The translations under genes were made by a program, and so were the position numbers. From Mesocentrotus franciscanus (Eukaryota > Echinodermata > Echinoidea > Camarodonta > Strongylocentrotidae), in assembly GCA_037976565.1 (NCBI GenBank), contig CP137681.1, positions 29,759,645-29,823,644 of the forward strand: DNA of 64,000 bases, written 5' to 3'. The notes beneath the pieces were generated by a model. The model saw only the letters and a list, made by a program, of their open reading frames with translations, did no database searches and was not told the origin of the DNA. This document shows, in pieces, positions 32,956 through 45,300 of the stretch (its first letter is position 1; each line of letters opens with the position of its first letter).

Positions 32956-35900
32956 GTAATTAATATGAGTATGAGTGAGACTAGTAGTAGTGACTAGCTC
33001 TAGTGGGTCTCGAACGCTAATTTCTGTCCAAAAAAAAACCTCTGCTCTGTCTAAGAGTAAGACTAACGTAGACCGAAAATTTCTGTCTCTTTCGTTCGTT
33101 AGCCTCTTATTTGGGTAGGGTTGGCTCCTCTCTAAAGAGAGGCCGACCCTACAAAGAGAGACGACCCTGGCCTAGCTACCCAAAGGCTCCTCTCTAAAGA
33201 GACGAGCGATCCTACCCAAATAAAGAGAGGAGCCGACCCTGGCCTAGCTACCCAAATTAATAAGAGGAGCCGACCCTACCCAAATAAGAGGCTATTAGTA
33301 TTACGAACGAACAAGACAGAAATTTTATGTCAAAGACTAAGGGTACTGGGCATTAAAGATAAAGACCAGTTCTGGTCATGCGATTGCATTGTGAAAGAAA
33401 CGTGGAATCGATCAGAAAAGGTCGATCATCTAGCATATAAGTATTGGTGTGTACTGCAAGGTTCTGGAATCATCAAAATGATAAGAAATTTGGCCCAGTC
33501 TTGGTAAAGTTACAAGCACTGTACACAGAAAGATGTATATGGGACTACGCGACCACGTGCGCGATATCTATTTGGTCCCAATAGATATAATAATTTACCA
33601 AATATATCAATAAGTAGGCGGTTTCTCGACTTTCCCGGCAAATTTTGTATCATCACGCATTAGTCAAAACATATTCTTTCACATGATTGGTAATGAGAGC
33701 TTCCATTTCATTTTTTTGAGAGAGGGGCGTTTCCAAAACTGGTCTTTACCTTTAACAATTAACAGATTAGGAATAGGAGTGAGTGTTATAATAATTTTCC
33801 TAATTTTACAGTTCTGTTGTTGCCATGTTGGATTGCTTCATGGATATCAGTCAATTTTAATGTTTATCACCAAACTTGCAATTGTTGCAAACTTAAACTC
33901 AGTTAAACTTAAACTGTTAAAGACTTTTGATAAAGTCTTAAAAACTCTACATGTAGATGTAGGAGTGCGTAGACTAAAGTTTGGCTTAGAGTCTACATTT
34001 ATTGAAATGAATTGACCTCTCTTTTCTGTATTTTTTCCTATAGTCTTCCCTCAGTTCCCTGTAATGTGTTTTTATCAAAACAAACAAAATAAGTTGATTC
34101 TTAAATATTGTATGTATTTATTATGTAATCTAGATCATCTCCAATTCTCCATAATCTATATAAAACAAAAAAAATAGTGGGGGGAGGGATACACTGTACA
34201 GTATAGAACCGAAATATAAGGTTTTGGAACCTAGAAATTAAAAAGAAAATAACTCAGGCAGGGGTTAGAACTTCATGTCAATAACTGTAGGAAAGATCTG
34301 GGCTAATTCTAGTCAATTTTGAAAAAATGTGGCAAAAATCAAGTTGAGTTATCCAAAAGAGCAGTAATGAATAAATCATAATTAGTTGGGTGAATTTTTG
34401 CTTTGATATTTTTCTTCAGACTCAGAGCACTATCATTCAAGTTTATACAATAGGAATGTGTAAAAAAAATGTAAACTAATTATCAAAAATGTAATGTTGA
34501 AGACCTCAAGATTCTCTCCCCCTCCCCCAAAAACTAGACTACACCTTCACTTCACTACATCACTGAGTTTGGCCAAGTGCAGAGATATCCCAACCAAATT
34601 AGGATTTCCATACAAGTAGACTATGACCTTCATCAAGGGCAGTGCTCTTTTCGCCGTTCGCAAATTAAAATTCATCATACATGTACTCATACTTTGTTCA
34701 TTAATATTGAATGTAAATCTCAAAGTTCAGTTCCTCAACAACAACAAAACTGGTTCTAACATGACAATCTAGTTAATGTATTCTGGAACCTACCGATTCA
34801 ATTGAGTGACTCAAGATAAGCCTGAGGGTAGCCTACAGTATGAATCATTAATATCATTTGATAAAAAAAGCATTAGTCTACTTCTACTATTGTGACAATA
34901 CAAAGGTCAAAGGGTGCAAAGTGCAGAAGCTGCACACTGGTACAGACGGGATTTCATGTCTGCACTTTGTTTGCAAAACCTGCCGGTTACTTTTTGAAAA
35001 AATACAAGTTCAAGTATGTCAACAGGTCGGTCTGCAATGTACAGCTTTCATGAAATGGGTCACTGACACTGCGCAGCCTGAGCCTGGGCATAGAGACTTT
35101 ACATACAGTGGTAGTTTTAAGAATATTATTATTTGGCTTTACGAGGCTTTTCTTTGTGAACTTCTCAACTTCTGGCTGTGATCACAATGAAAACTATTTT
35201 AAGAGCATTGAGGCTGTTGGAAATCAATGAATGAATAATCCTCTTCAGACAGATAATTCTATTTCAATTGATATCATAGAATCAAAGATATACTGGGCAT
35301 GGTATTATAGTGACATTTTTATGACTTTAGTCGACCCAAATGAAAATATTTTTTTGTTGGTTCTCGATTTGAATTGAATGCAAATATTTAAGAGCTGTAA
35401 GTTCCCCCTTTTTAAAGCATTTATTTCTTTTACTTAGTTGCACAACATCCCGTTTCTTAAATCTAATTTTATGTAAGAAATCACTTGTGTGTCAAGTTAC
35501 CATTTGAACCAATCCTACCCCCCCAAAAAACAGAGTGTAAATTGTAGTCTTTTTTTTCTTATTTTTATTTTTCTAAAGAGTAAAGATACTGTTTAACTCG
35601 TATTCTCTCTGTTCTTAGAGAAGTCCTATTACTGCATTGCTGAGGGGTATGCTACAGTAAATTATCCAATTTATTTCCCACTGGTTCTGTACAAACAAAT
35701 TTTGGGATAATAAGGGGAAAGGAGTTTGTATCCAATGGATCTTGTGGGATACTCATTGGAAAATCGGTTTTTTTTTTTTTCCTGTCATTCATTGAAAAAC
35801 AAATTTAAAGGGAAACAAAATGTGGTCGTTATAAATGAAGTTTTGTACATTAGGTGATGTTTTTCTCAGTAGTAAGGGAAAGTCAGTTTCACTGTAATAC

Positions 35901-38900
35901 ATGTACAGTACATTTGTCTCTTTATATTCTATGGTATTTGGCTTTGTCTACCTAGAAATTCAAATTTTCAGGAAGGTACACTACAGTGTTTTAATCATGA
36001 AAAAAAAAAAGAGAGGATAAATGTAAACTTTGAACTTTCCTCTAAGTCACACTCCAACTAATATACTGTAGATCCTCTGATTGATGATAAAGGACTGAGA
36101 ATTGCTCCAGACTTTATTAATTTTGTCTAGGTCTAGTGTTTGGTCAGTTAAAGTAGGAAATCGACCATGGATCGATTGGCGCATGAGCACGTGACCTATA
36201 ACACCTCTGACTAATCTTCGACATTCAACTGTCATTTTATTCCTAAACACCAATAACAGTAGGCCTATCATGCCCATGTCAATCACATGCCATGTTTAGT
36301 TAAGTATATTGATTTCTATTTTCTACCCACTCCTTGAACCTCTCATTATAATTAGATTTAGCTTCTGAATCTCTATTGTACAGTGCACATCATAAAATGC
36401 TTAAAACACCCCCAGTCTAATTGCGTTTTCTTAATCCTTCTCCTCTTTGATGCCCATTTAACCCCAAACCCTATAGTCACTTGACAAAAGAAAACTGTGA
36501 CAAAGGCCTTTTCAGAGGTTTTTAGTTGGATTAAAATAAGTCTCTGAAGTTCCCCTAAGCCTCAAAGGAGTTCATTTAGTGGAACCCCTGTTTTTGTTGT
36601 TTAATTAAAGTTGACCCACAGGGTTGGTTCATGTCTTTCATACCCTAACACTTTGCCTAATCCCCCTATTGAAATGTTTAGAAGGCAGTGCCTTTTGTTA
36701 GCTTAATGGGGGGCTATTGAAAATGACCTTTGAGTCTGTGGCCTATGACTTGTTCCCACACCCAATGGAAACATCATCTGGTTATAATATTTGTACTGGT
36801 ACTTTTGAAATGTTTGTTTGCCATAGGAAATATGTCCTGGGATATGTGTGTAGAGAATTCTCCCCCCCTCTCTCTCTTTCTCTCCCTCTCTCCCTTTCTC
36901 TCTATTGAAATGACCTGCTACCTTTGACCTGTTCCCACAACCCATTGTAGACTCTGTCTAGTTACAAAATTTGTACTGGTACTACTGATGTTTAACTTTG
37001 GGAGTCCTGGGATTCACATTTAAATGTATCCCCTTTGCGATTTTATTCAGTCGGTAATGTGAAGAATAAAACTGCAGATAATGAAAGAAAGCTTGTTAAA
37101 CCAGTTTTATCATAACATTTATTTTTCTATCTCTAGTATTTTCTAGTCAATTGAGGGGGGTAGGGATCTGGGAACAGTTGGCAACCAAAATCCATATATA
37201 ATGAAAAAAAAGCTGAAGAATTTGGACCAAACATTCATGCTTCTTTTGTCCCATATACCTATTACTTTGTGCAGCAAGACAGAGTCCATTGCTTCGTATT
37301 TATGAGGGAATTCCAAAGCCTAATGGGTCTACATGTACAGCTGTGAAATAATTCTTAAAACATTTTTAATTGCTTCCAGTTAATTTTACGTGATTACATT
37401 ACCAGTCACAGGCCCTCGTGTCATAAAACTGTTATCAATAACAAGCATCACATTTCTTTAACAAATTTTCACTTAACCAATCAAATGCAACGATTTCAGT
37501 AGCTTATAACAGTTACCGGTATCACAACTTGTCATTGATAACAAGTTTTATTAAACAGTGGCCAGTACTTGGCTTCATCTTTAATCAGGGCATCATTTTC
37601 TTACTTTTTGGCAATTTGATTGGCTGACAGTCAACAGACCGATTTGATGGCTTTGAACCACTGGCGTGCTAGTGCTTTTGACTCTTTATTCTTAGTATTA
37701 CTATGAGACTATTCATTTAACAGGGATGAGATTTCCGCAGATTTTTAGATTTCTGCCGATTTCTAGATTTCTACACTGTCTTTAAACAAAACAAAAAATT
37801 TAAAAAAAAATTCCTTCTTATCCTAACCCTGTTGCCCCCGGACCCCCTTTTAATCTCCCTTCTTTTTGGGAATTTCTCTGTCTCATCCCTGATTAACCTT
37901 TTCTTCATTTGTATTTTCTTTCACCAGGAATATTCTTGAAGATGATGAAGACTTTGATGATGACATGGATGGCAGTTATACAGAAAACCCAGCCAAGGTA
38001 AGAAAATAATATTCAAATAACTATTTCATATCTGTTCAAATGTTTTCATCAAGGACAAGTATTGTCGTTTGGGGGTGATCTGACTTTTGCTCGGAGCTTT
38101 ACTTTGTCAGAGAACATTGGGGCTTGGGTTTAGGCTAGGTTTAGGTGAATTTGGGTTTTCAAGTGTTGGATACAGGGTTGAAGTTACATGTAGGAATGTC
38201 AGATATTGACCATGGATGAATTGGGAAGTTTTGTGTTACAGTGTCTTGATCTACCCACTACGTGTACTAGTATATTTGACCCTTTAGCCTTAAATATTGC
38301 TACTTCACGCAGTAAATTATCTCGAAAAGACCCTTGCAGCAAAACAAAATGACATCTACCTGTACAGTAAGCATAGTGTCAACACTAAACTTGAAAAGTT
38401 CGAGTTATGGGTTCAAGCCCCAGTGCAGCACTGGTGTCCCTCGGCAAGACATTGATCACACTCCATCCAGGCGTTAAATTGGTATTGATAGGAAGGAATT
38501 CCTTGGAAGCTGTGAGGACCTTTATAGGGAGCCTAGCAGAGCTTGGATAATATTGGGGTACCTTGAGCTCCATGCATTGTGGATGAGTGCTATGAAAATG
38601 TCATAAATTGTTAATACAGTCAAACCTGCTTTTGTGACCACCTGTCTACAAAGACCACATTTTTTTGTTTCCCTTGAAAATGGTTTCTCATTGAAACATT
38701 TACTAAAAGAACCCATACATAAAGACCACCTGCCTATGAAGACCACTTTTCTTGTCTCCCTTGGGTGGTCTTTATAGAGAGGTTTCACTGTATTATATTA
38801 TTTCTCCATATTTTTTTTTTTCACAGAGGATAGCCCTACGAGACAGCGACATCTCTCGATATGAGGCAGAGTTTGTTGAGGTCGGTAAGGTTGGTTCAGG

Positions 38901-39283
38901 AGAGTTTGGTTCCGTCTACAAGTGTATCAACAGGCTTGATGGATGCTTCTACGCCATCAAGAAATCAAAAAGGCCCATTGCTGGATCGGCTTTTGAGTGA
39001 GTACCTTTATTATTGTTCTTTCTGTATTGGAACCAAAGCTTGAGGTAGGATTTAAAAAACAATTAGAAATACAAACAGATATATATAAAAATGGTAGAAA
39101 ACTGGAAATAATGTAAAGAAAGTTATAGAAATTGTCGAGTCTGATACATGAATATCAGAATTCATATAAGAAAACATATATATATATATATATATCTACC
39201 TTTTAGCCACTTGTTACATGTTTGTATTGCATCTTCATAGGCATTGGATGATATGCACTAATGCAGTATGAAGGAGTTAAAGT

Positions 39284-39327
<44 letters not shown>

Positions 39328-42300
39328 CAGATCTTTCATTCAATCCTTTTTTATTATCCATAGATCGTAGATGGAATTTGTTCTGTTTACGTGCAATAAA
39401 CAAAATGTATACCAATATAAGATACAATTTAATGTTTACACATATAGAAGAGGTAAATGCAATATGAGGCACACAATAGAAAAAATCTCTATCATGTTAC
39501 TGATATCATCTCCTTAGTATTACAAGCAAATGGTATTGAATGAAGTACACCCAAATGCAGTATTATAAGGAAGTCAAGTGTACCATTTATTATGTTGTCA
39601 GATACTAATTATAAGCCATCTCCTTTTATTACAGACAAATGGCACTAAATGAAGTCTACGCCCATGCAGTGCTAGGGACTCACATCCATGTCGTCAGGTA
39701 CTACTCAGCATGGTCCGAAGCAGGTCACATGATCATACAGAATGAATACTGTAATGGTAAGTGTATTCACCAACAGTCTACTTTTACATATGACATGGTA
39801 AACTGATGCAGTTTTTATGCCTCCGCTACAAAGTAGCCGGAGGCATTATGTTTTCTGGTTGTCCGTACATCTGTACTTCCCGTTCTCGTGATCGCGTTAT
39901 CTCAAGAACCGATTGATGGATTACCGCCAAACTTGGGTCATGTATGTATCTTGCAGAGCCAATGAAGTGACTAGATTTTGGGGTCAAAGGTCAAGGGTCA
40001 CAGGGCTCATTATTTATGCAAAAATACCTCGTGATCGCATTATCTCAAGAACCGATTGAGGGATTACCGCCAAACGTGGGTCATATATGTATCTTGCAGA
40101 GCCAATGAACTGATTAGATTTTAGGGTCATGAGGTCAAAAGTCATGGGGCTCATTATGTATGCTAAAAATAGCTTGTGAACGCATTGTCAATACTGACGG
40201 ATGGATTACTATCAAACTCAGTACATGTATGTATCTTGCAGAGCCAATGAACTGATTGGATTTTAGGGTTATGGGGTCAAAGGTCAAAGGGTCTTACATG
40301 TATATGAAAAATAGCTTGTAATCACGGTATTCTGAGAACCTGTTAATGGATTACAATCAAACTTGAATTTTTTTAAATTGCTTCTGTTTTGGTTTGTAAA
40401 ATCGCTCTATGGCGGAGGCATCATTTTCGATTGCGTGCAGTCGAACATCCAGCTAGTTTTTATGATGACCTTTCTTGATAATAGGGTCATTCCAAGAGGT
40501 TGGGGTACAAAATATGATGATGTCCATGTAAAGTTGGACTGAGATCTTCTACTACACATAAAAGTTAAAATCATCTGTTGACAATTTGTATGCAGTGAAT
40601 ACAAATATAGTTAGTGCCCTGCCAGAGTCATTCATTCCTGTATCCGTTGCTTCTCTTTTTAAATCTTTGCTTTACATGCTTTAAAAAAAAATTTGTTTTA
40701 CCACAGTTACAGGTACATAAACATCACATTTAGGTATATAACATTAAATAAATTTTGGGTCTATAATATTGATTCACCATGAAGCTTGATTACTTTTCAA
40801 CATAGTTCGCTATGTTTTTTAAGTTAAAATATATTTGAGCAAACATTGTTATGGTTGATAGGAAACATAGTTTCTCACTTCTGGTATGTCACTAGCCTAT
40901 AATCTAGGCGGAGTGCCGAGCTTTTTTCTTTGCTGCTAGACTAACCCTAAGCAGAACGTCTGATACGTCGAGACTACGAACCGTGAGTCGCGTAGCGGCT
41001 CACCGCCTATAATCACTGGTCTAGCTAATCAATATTCATATATATTCAAAATGGCGGATCTATGAATCATTCAACAGCCCTTCCAAATAAGGTACACCTA
41101 TGTTACGTTCGACCAATCAGATATAAGAAACCGCAACGAAAAAAGATTGCGCTCGTCCATTACTAAATAGGGGTAATAAAAAGGAAGAAGGGGAGATGAA
41201 ACCAAAAAAATCTTTAAAATTATCATTTTACTACTGTGAAATATCAAAAAATTAAAAAATTGTAGTTTTATGTGAACAATAAAACATATATCTTTGTATG
41301 GTAAAACAATTATCGTATCAAATTTACAATGACAAATTAGTGGTCCCCTTGCTTTCGTTCTGCCAACGGCAACGACTCGAATCATCATGATCATAGAATC
41401 CGTGGTCGCGTAGAAAATCACAGCACAAGGGGATTGCTTGGTATATTGCACTCTTTCCAAAACCAGTAGGTAATGCAACAAAAATATCCCTACCGGCTTC
41501 AATAACGCTACGAATAGCGGATTCCTGCAGTTCTCTGAATTTTCCATTAGGAATGCCTAGTTTGTTGGCCGCATATGATAAACTTTCGCAGAAGATCGTC
41601 GTCGCATGAACTACCCGCCATCTTGGATGAAGAAAATGACGTAATGTCACGTGATTTATAATATGCATATGCATAGACTCTTCTCCATACGTGTTTCTGA
41701 TTGGTTGAGTTCATTTCGTATTCATGAGGTTTTTCGCACGAAAAACTGCCACGGATTCATGGTCGATAATAAAAAAAACAACGACTAAAGCTAGACCAGT
41801 GATTATAGGCGGTGAGCCGCTTCGCGACTCACGGTTCGTAGTCTCGCCATATCAGACGTTCTGCTTAGGGTTAGTCTAGCAGCAAAGAAAAAAGCTCGGC
41901 ACTCCACCTAGATTATAGGCTAGTATGTCACAAGAATTGCTAACCCCATGGAATGACCCAATATCATATGCTTCATATATCTGTTTCTTATCTTATATAC
42001 AATGACTTTGTGTATTGATATAGCTCTGTAAAGCTACAAAACAGCTCTAGTTGGAGGAAAAAAATCAAACAAAAGAAAACAAGCAAAAGAAAAACTAAAA
42101 AATCACCAGTACAATAGTCATTTTTTACATCTTAAGTAAATCCAAAAAGAGCTCCACAAATTGATTTTTCCCCCCATGCTAGCAGTGCTGTCATTTGTCC
42201 CATGTTTAAATGCTATTCTAAATGTTCACTTATTTTCTGTATCAGTTGTGTTAATATATTTTCTCTCATTCCATCTCGTTCCATCTGTCTAATCCTCAGG

Positions 42301-45300
42301 AGGTAGTTTAGCAGACATCATCTCATCAAACAAACAGAACAACCATAGGATGACCGAGATTGAACTCAAACAAGTCCTGGTACAGATAGCTCAAGGTCTC
42401 AAATACATCCACGCAGAGGGACTAGTCCACATGGATATCAAACCAGGTAAGCAATTCTTGATCTAACTTTGTGTAACTATTTGTGACCTGGAAAGTCATG
42501 AAAAAATAAATACTTCTGGGAAGTCATGGAAATGGCATGGGCCATATGTTGCTTTGGCAGCCTTTCAATTTGAACTGACAATGGGCGTGGTATTTGTAGG
42601 CTGCTTGGATACTGCATGGAAAAATAAAAAATTGGTCATGAACCCTGGATAGAGTACAAGATCGTTAAAAATAGGGGAGGAGAAAAGAATTATGATTTTC
42701 ATGGTTGTATCATATTTGGAATCTGTGATAAATAATCCATATGGATTAATTTTGACAGTTCTTGGTCTAAAGTTCTGTAATTACTTGTGACAAACCTGTA
42801 ACAAAGTGGTTGTTTACAAGAAAACTAAACTTTTTTCTTCTTTAATTCAAAAGGTCCCATGTCTTATTTCTACCATGTGTTGCTTGTTTTTTTACAGGAA
42901 ATATCTTCATCTCCAAGAAGGAGCCCCTCCCATCCACCACATCGGAGTCAGAGAAGATAGATGAGGAGGAGGAGGAAGGAGCGACTGAAGATAAATCACC
43001 ACTCTCATCACTTACTTATAAAATTGGTAAGTTGATAGAGATTAGGCCCCGTATTACAAAGAGTTGATATCAATCGTAACTTATCAATCGCAACTATGTA
43101 CATAAGAGATAGGAGACTGCAGACTTGCGATTGATTGGAGGACTTACGATTGATTTGGATCAATCGTAACTCTTTGTAAGACGGGGCCCAGGGATGTTCA
43201 CACATAAAGGCTTGTTCAGATATGATGCAGTTAATGTCAAATACGTTCAACAAAGGGCCTGCATGTATTCAGATAGCTGTGTTATAAGATACAGAAATAT
43301 GAAGCTTATTACACTTCATGTCATAAAAAAAACTACCACAGCTTTGCCGCGTCATATTTGAATGAGGCTTTCAATATCAATTGATGTTCAGGCCATTGTT
43401 TCATGAAACCGTCTTTCGTACAAGCTCGCCGACATCCCATTGAAATATGTGTACATTTTAATTGTTTCCATGGCATGTCATTAAACTTGTACTTTTGACG
43501 GTTTTGTGAAACAATGCCCTGAACTCCATGATATCTGGTATGGGACAACAAAGAACCAAATACCTTGAACACTACGTTTTTTCCCAAAACTGTCAAACCA
43601 TTGAAAATAAACAGGCAGATTCATTTACCCATTTAAAAAGCAAAATCGAATTTGCATCATCCCTACATCCTTGTGGATAGACTTTTGGTTTATCTAGACT
43701 CTATTACATGTATGATTATCCTGTTAACTGTTTTGATTTTTTTTAACGGTTTTGCATTTAACAGTCGGTTCAACGTTTTGACTTGACTCTAAGAGCGAGC
43801 AAAAGCAGCTGGCAATGCATGCATGAACATTTATTGTACTAAGCCTTTGTTAATGATTGTGAAAACAAAAACCTGCTAAATGTTCTCACTTCTGTGTTCC
43901 TTCATTGCTAATAAATGTGTACACAAAAATGTCAGCTTATATACAATACTTTGTATGAGGTAGATATCTCAGGACAAGGATTGATTGACATTTGTTTGGC
44001 TATTTTGTATTTGTTAACTATCAGGTGATCTGGGTCATGTGACTTCAATCTCCAATCCTAAGGTAGAGGAAGGTGATGTCAGGTTCTTGCCAGTAGAGAT
44101 TCTACAAGAGGTATGTTAAACCAATGCTGTTCATTCTCATATTACCATGGTAATAATACTAGGTATTATAATAATAATAATAATATACAATGCTTTTATA
44201 GGGAATATCAGTGCTGTAGTGTCTCTCTGCACCTAAAAATAATGTTTAGCAGAGGTCGTGCAGTTTTATTGTTGAAGGAACCAACTAGAAAGAAGTTAAA
44301 TATATTACTCATTGCGGATGTAGTATCGAAAATAATATCACTAGTGATATTCGTTTGTCTCGCAATGTATGGTCAATAAGGGATCTAAAAGATCACGACG
44401 TTTCGTGTGCCGCTGCAACACTTCGTCAGGTGATAAAATCTAATGTAAGCAAGCGCCTTTTATACTCTACGGGAGGACCGGCGGTCAGTTAATTCGATCA
44501 ATAATTGGAACAATAGCGCAGGCCTTGTGCGCTATTGAAATTGTACGTGGGAGGGAACTATTAGGAGCTCCATTAAATCCTCTCGCCCTAAGAACACACT
44601 CACCTTACAAAATGGGACATCTTTGCCCTGGCTCGGATAGGACTAAGAGCCATAGGTCCCATTGGTTGCATACCTACAGGCACTTATATTTGCTTTCTTG
44701 ACATATGAATCGTCAAACGAAATCAAAGTGAATCAATTCAATTCTGATTCATTCTCATCTCACAGGAACACACACACCTGACCAAAGCAGACATCTTTGC
44801 CCTTGCTCTGACGGCTTACCTGGCGGCCGGCGGTGAATCCTTGCCTAAGAATGGAGATGATTGGCATAGGATAAGACAGGGTCATTTTCCTCCGCTATCA
44901 CACATCTCAACCGATCTGGTAGATCTATTGCAGGTACGTTCATCATTCCTTTTCCTTTTAAATTCATTGTTTTTATGCCTCCGCTACAAAGTAGCCGGAG
45001 GCATTATGTTTTCGGGTTGTCCGTCCGTCCGTACGTCCGTCCGTACGTCCCGTTCTCTGATCGCGTTATCTCAAGAACCGATTGATGGATTCCCGCCAAA
45101 CTTGGGTCGTGTATGTATCCTGCAGAGCCAATGATCTGATTAGATTTTGGGGTCACGAGGTCCAAGGTCAAAGGTCACAGGGCTCATTATGTATTCAAAA
45201 ATAGCTCGTGATCGCATCATCTCAAGAACCGATCGATGGATTCCCGCCAAACTTGGGTCGTGTATGTATCTTGCAGAGCCAATGAGCTGATTAAATTTTT

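Noticed and set aside
41324..41674. A host RecQ helicase gene
   Set aside because: Only the first motif is present, the frame shifts before it, and the segment lies wholly between transposon terminal repeats.
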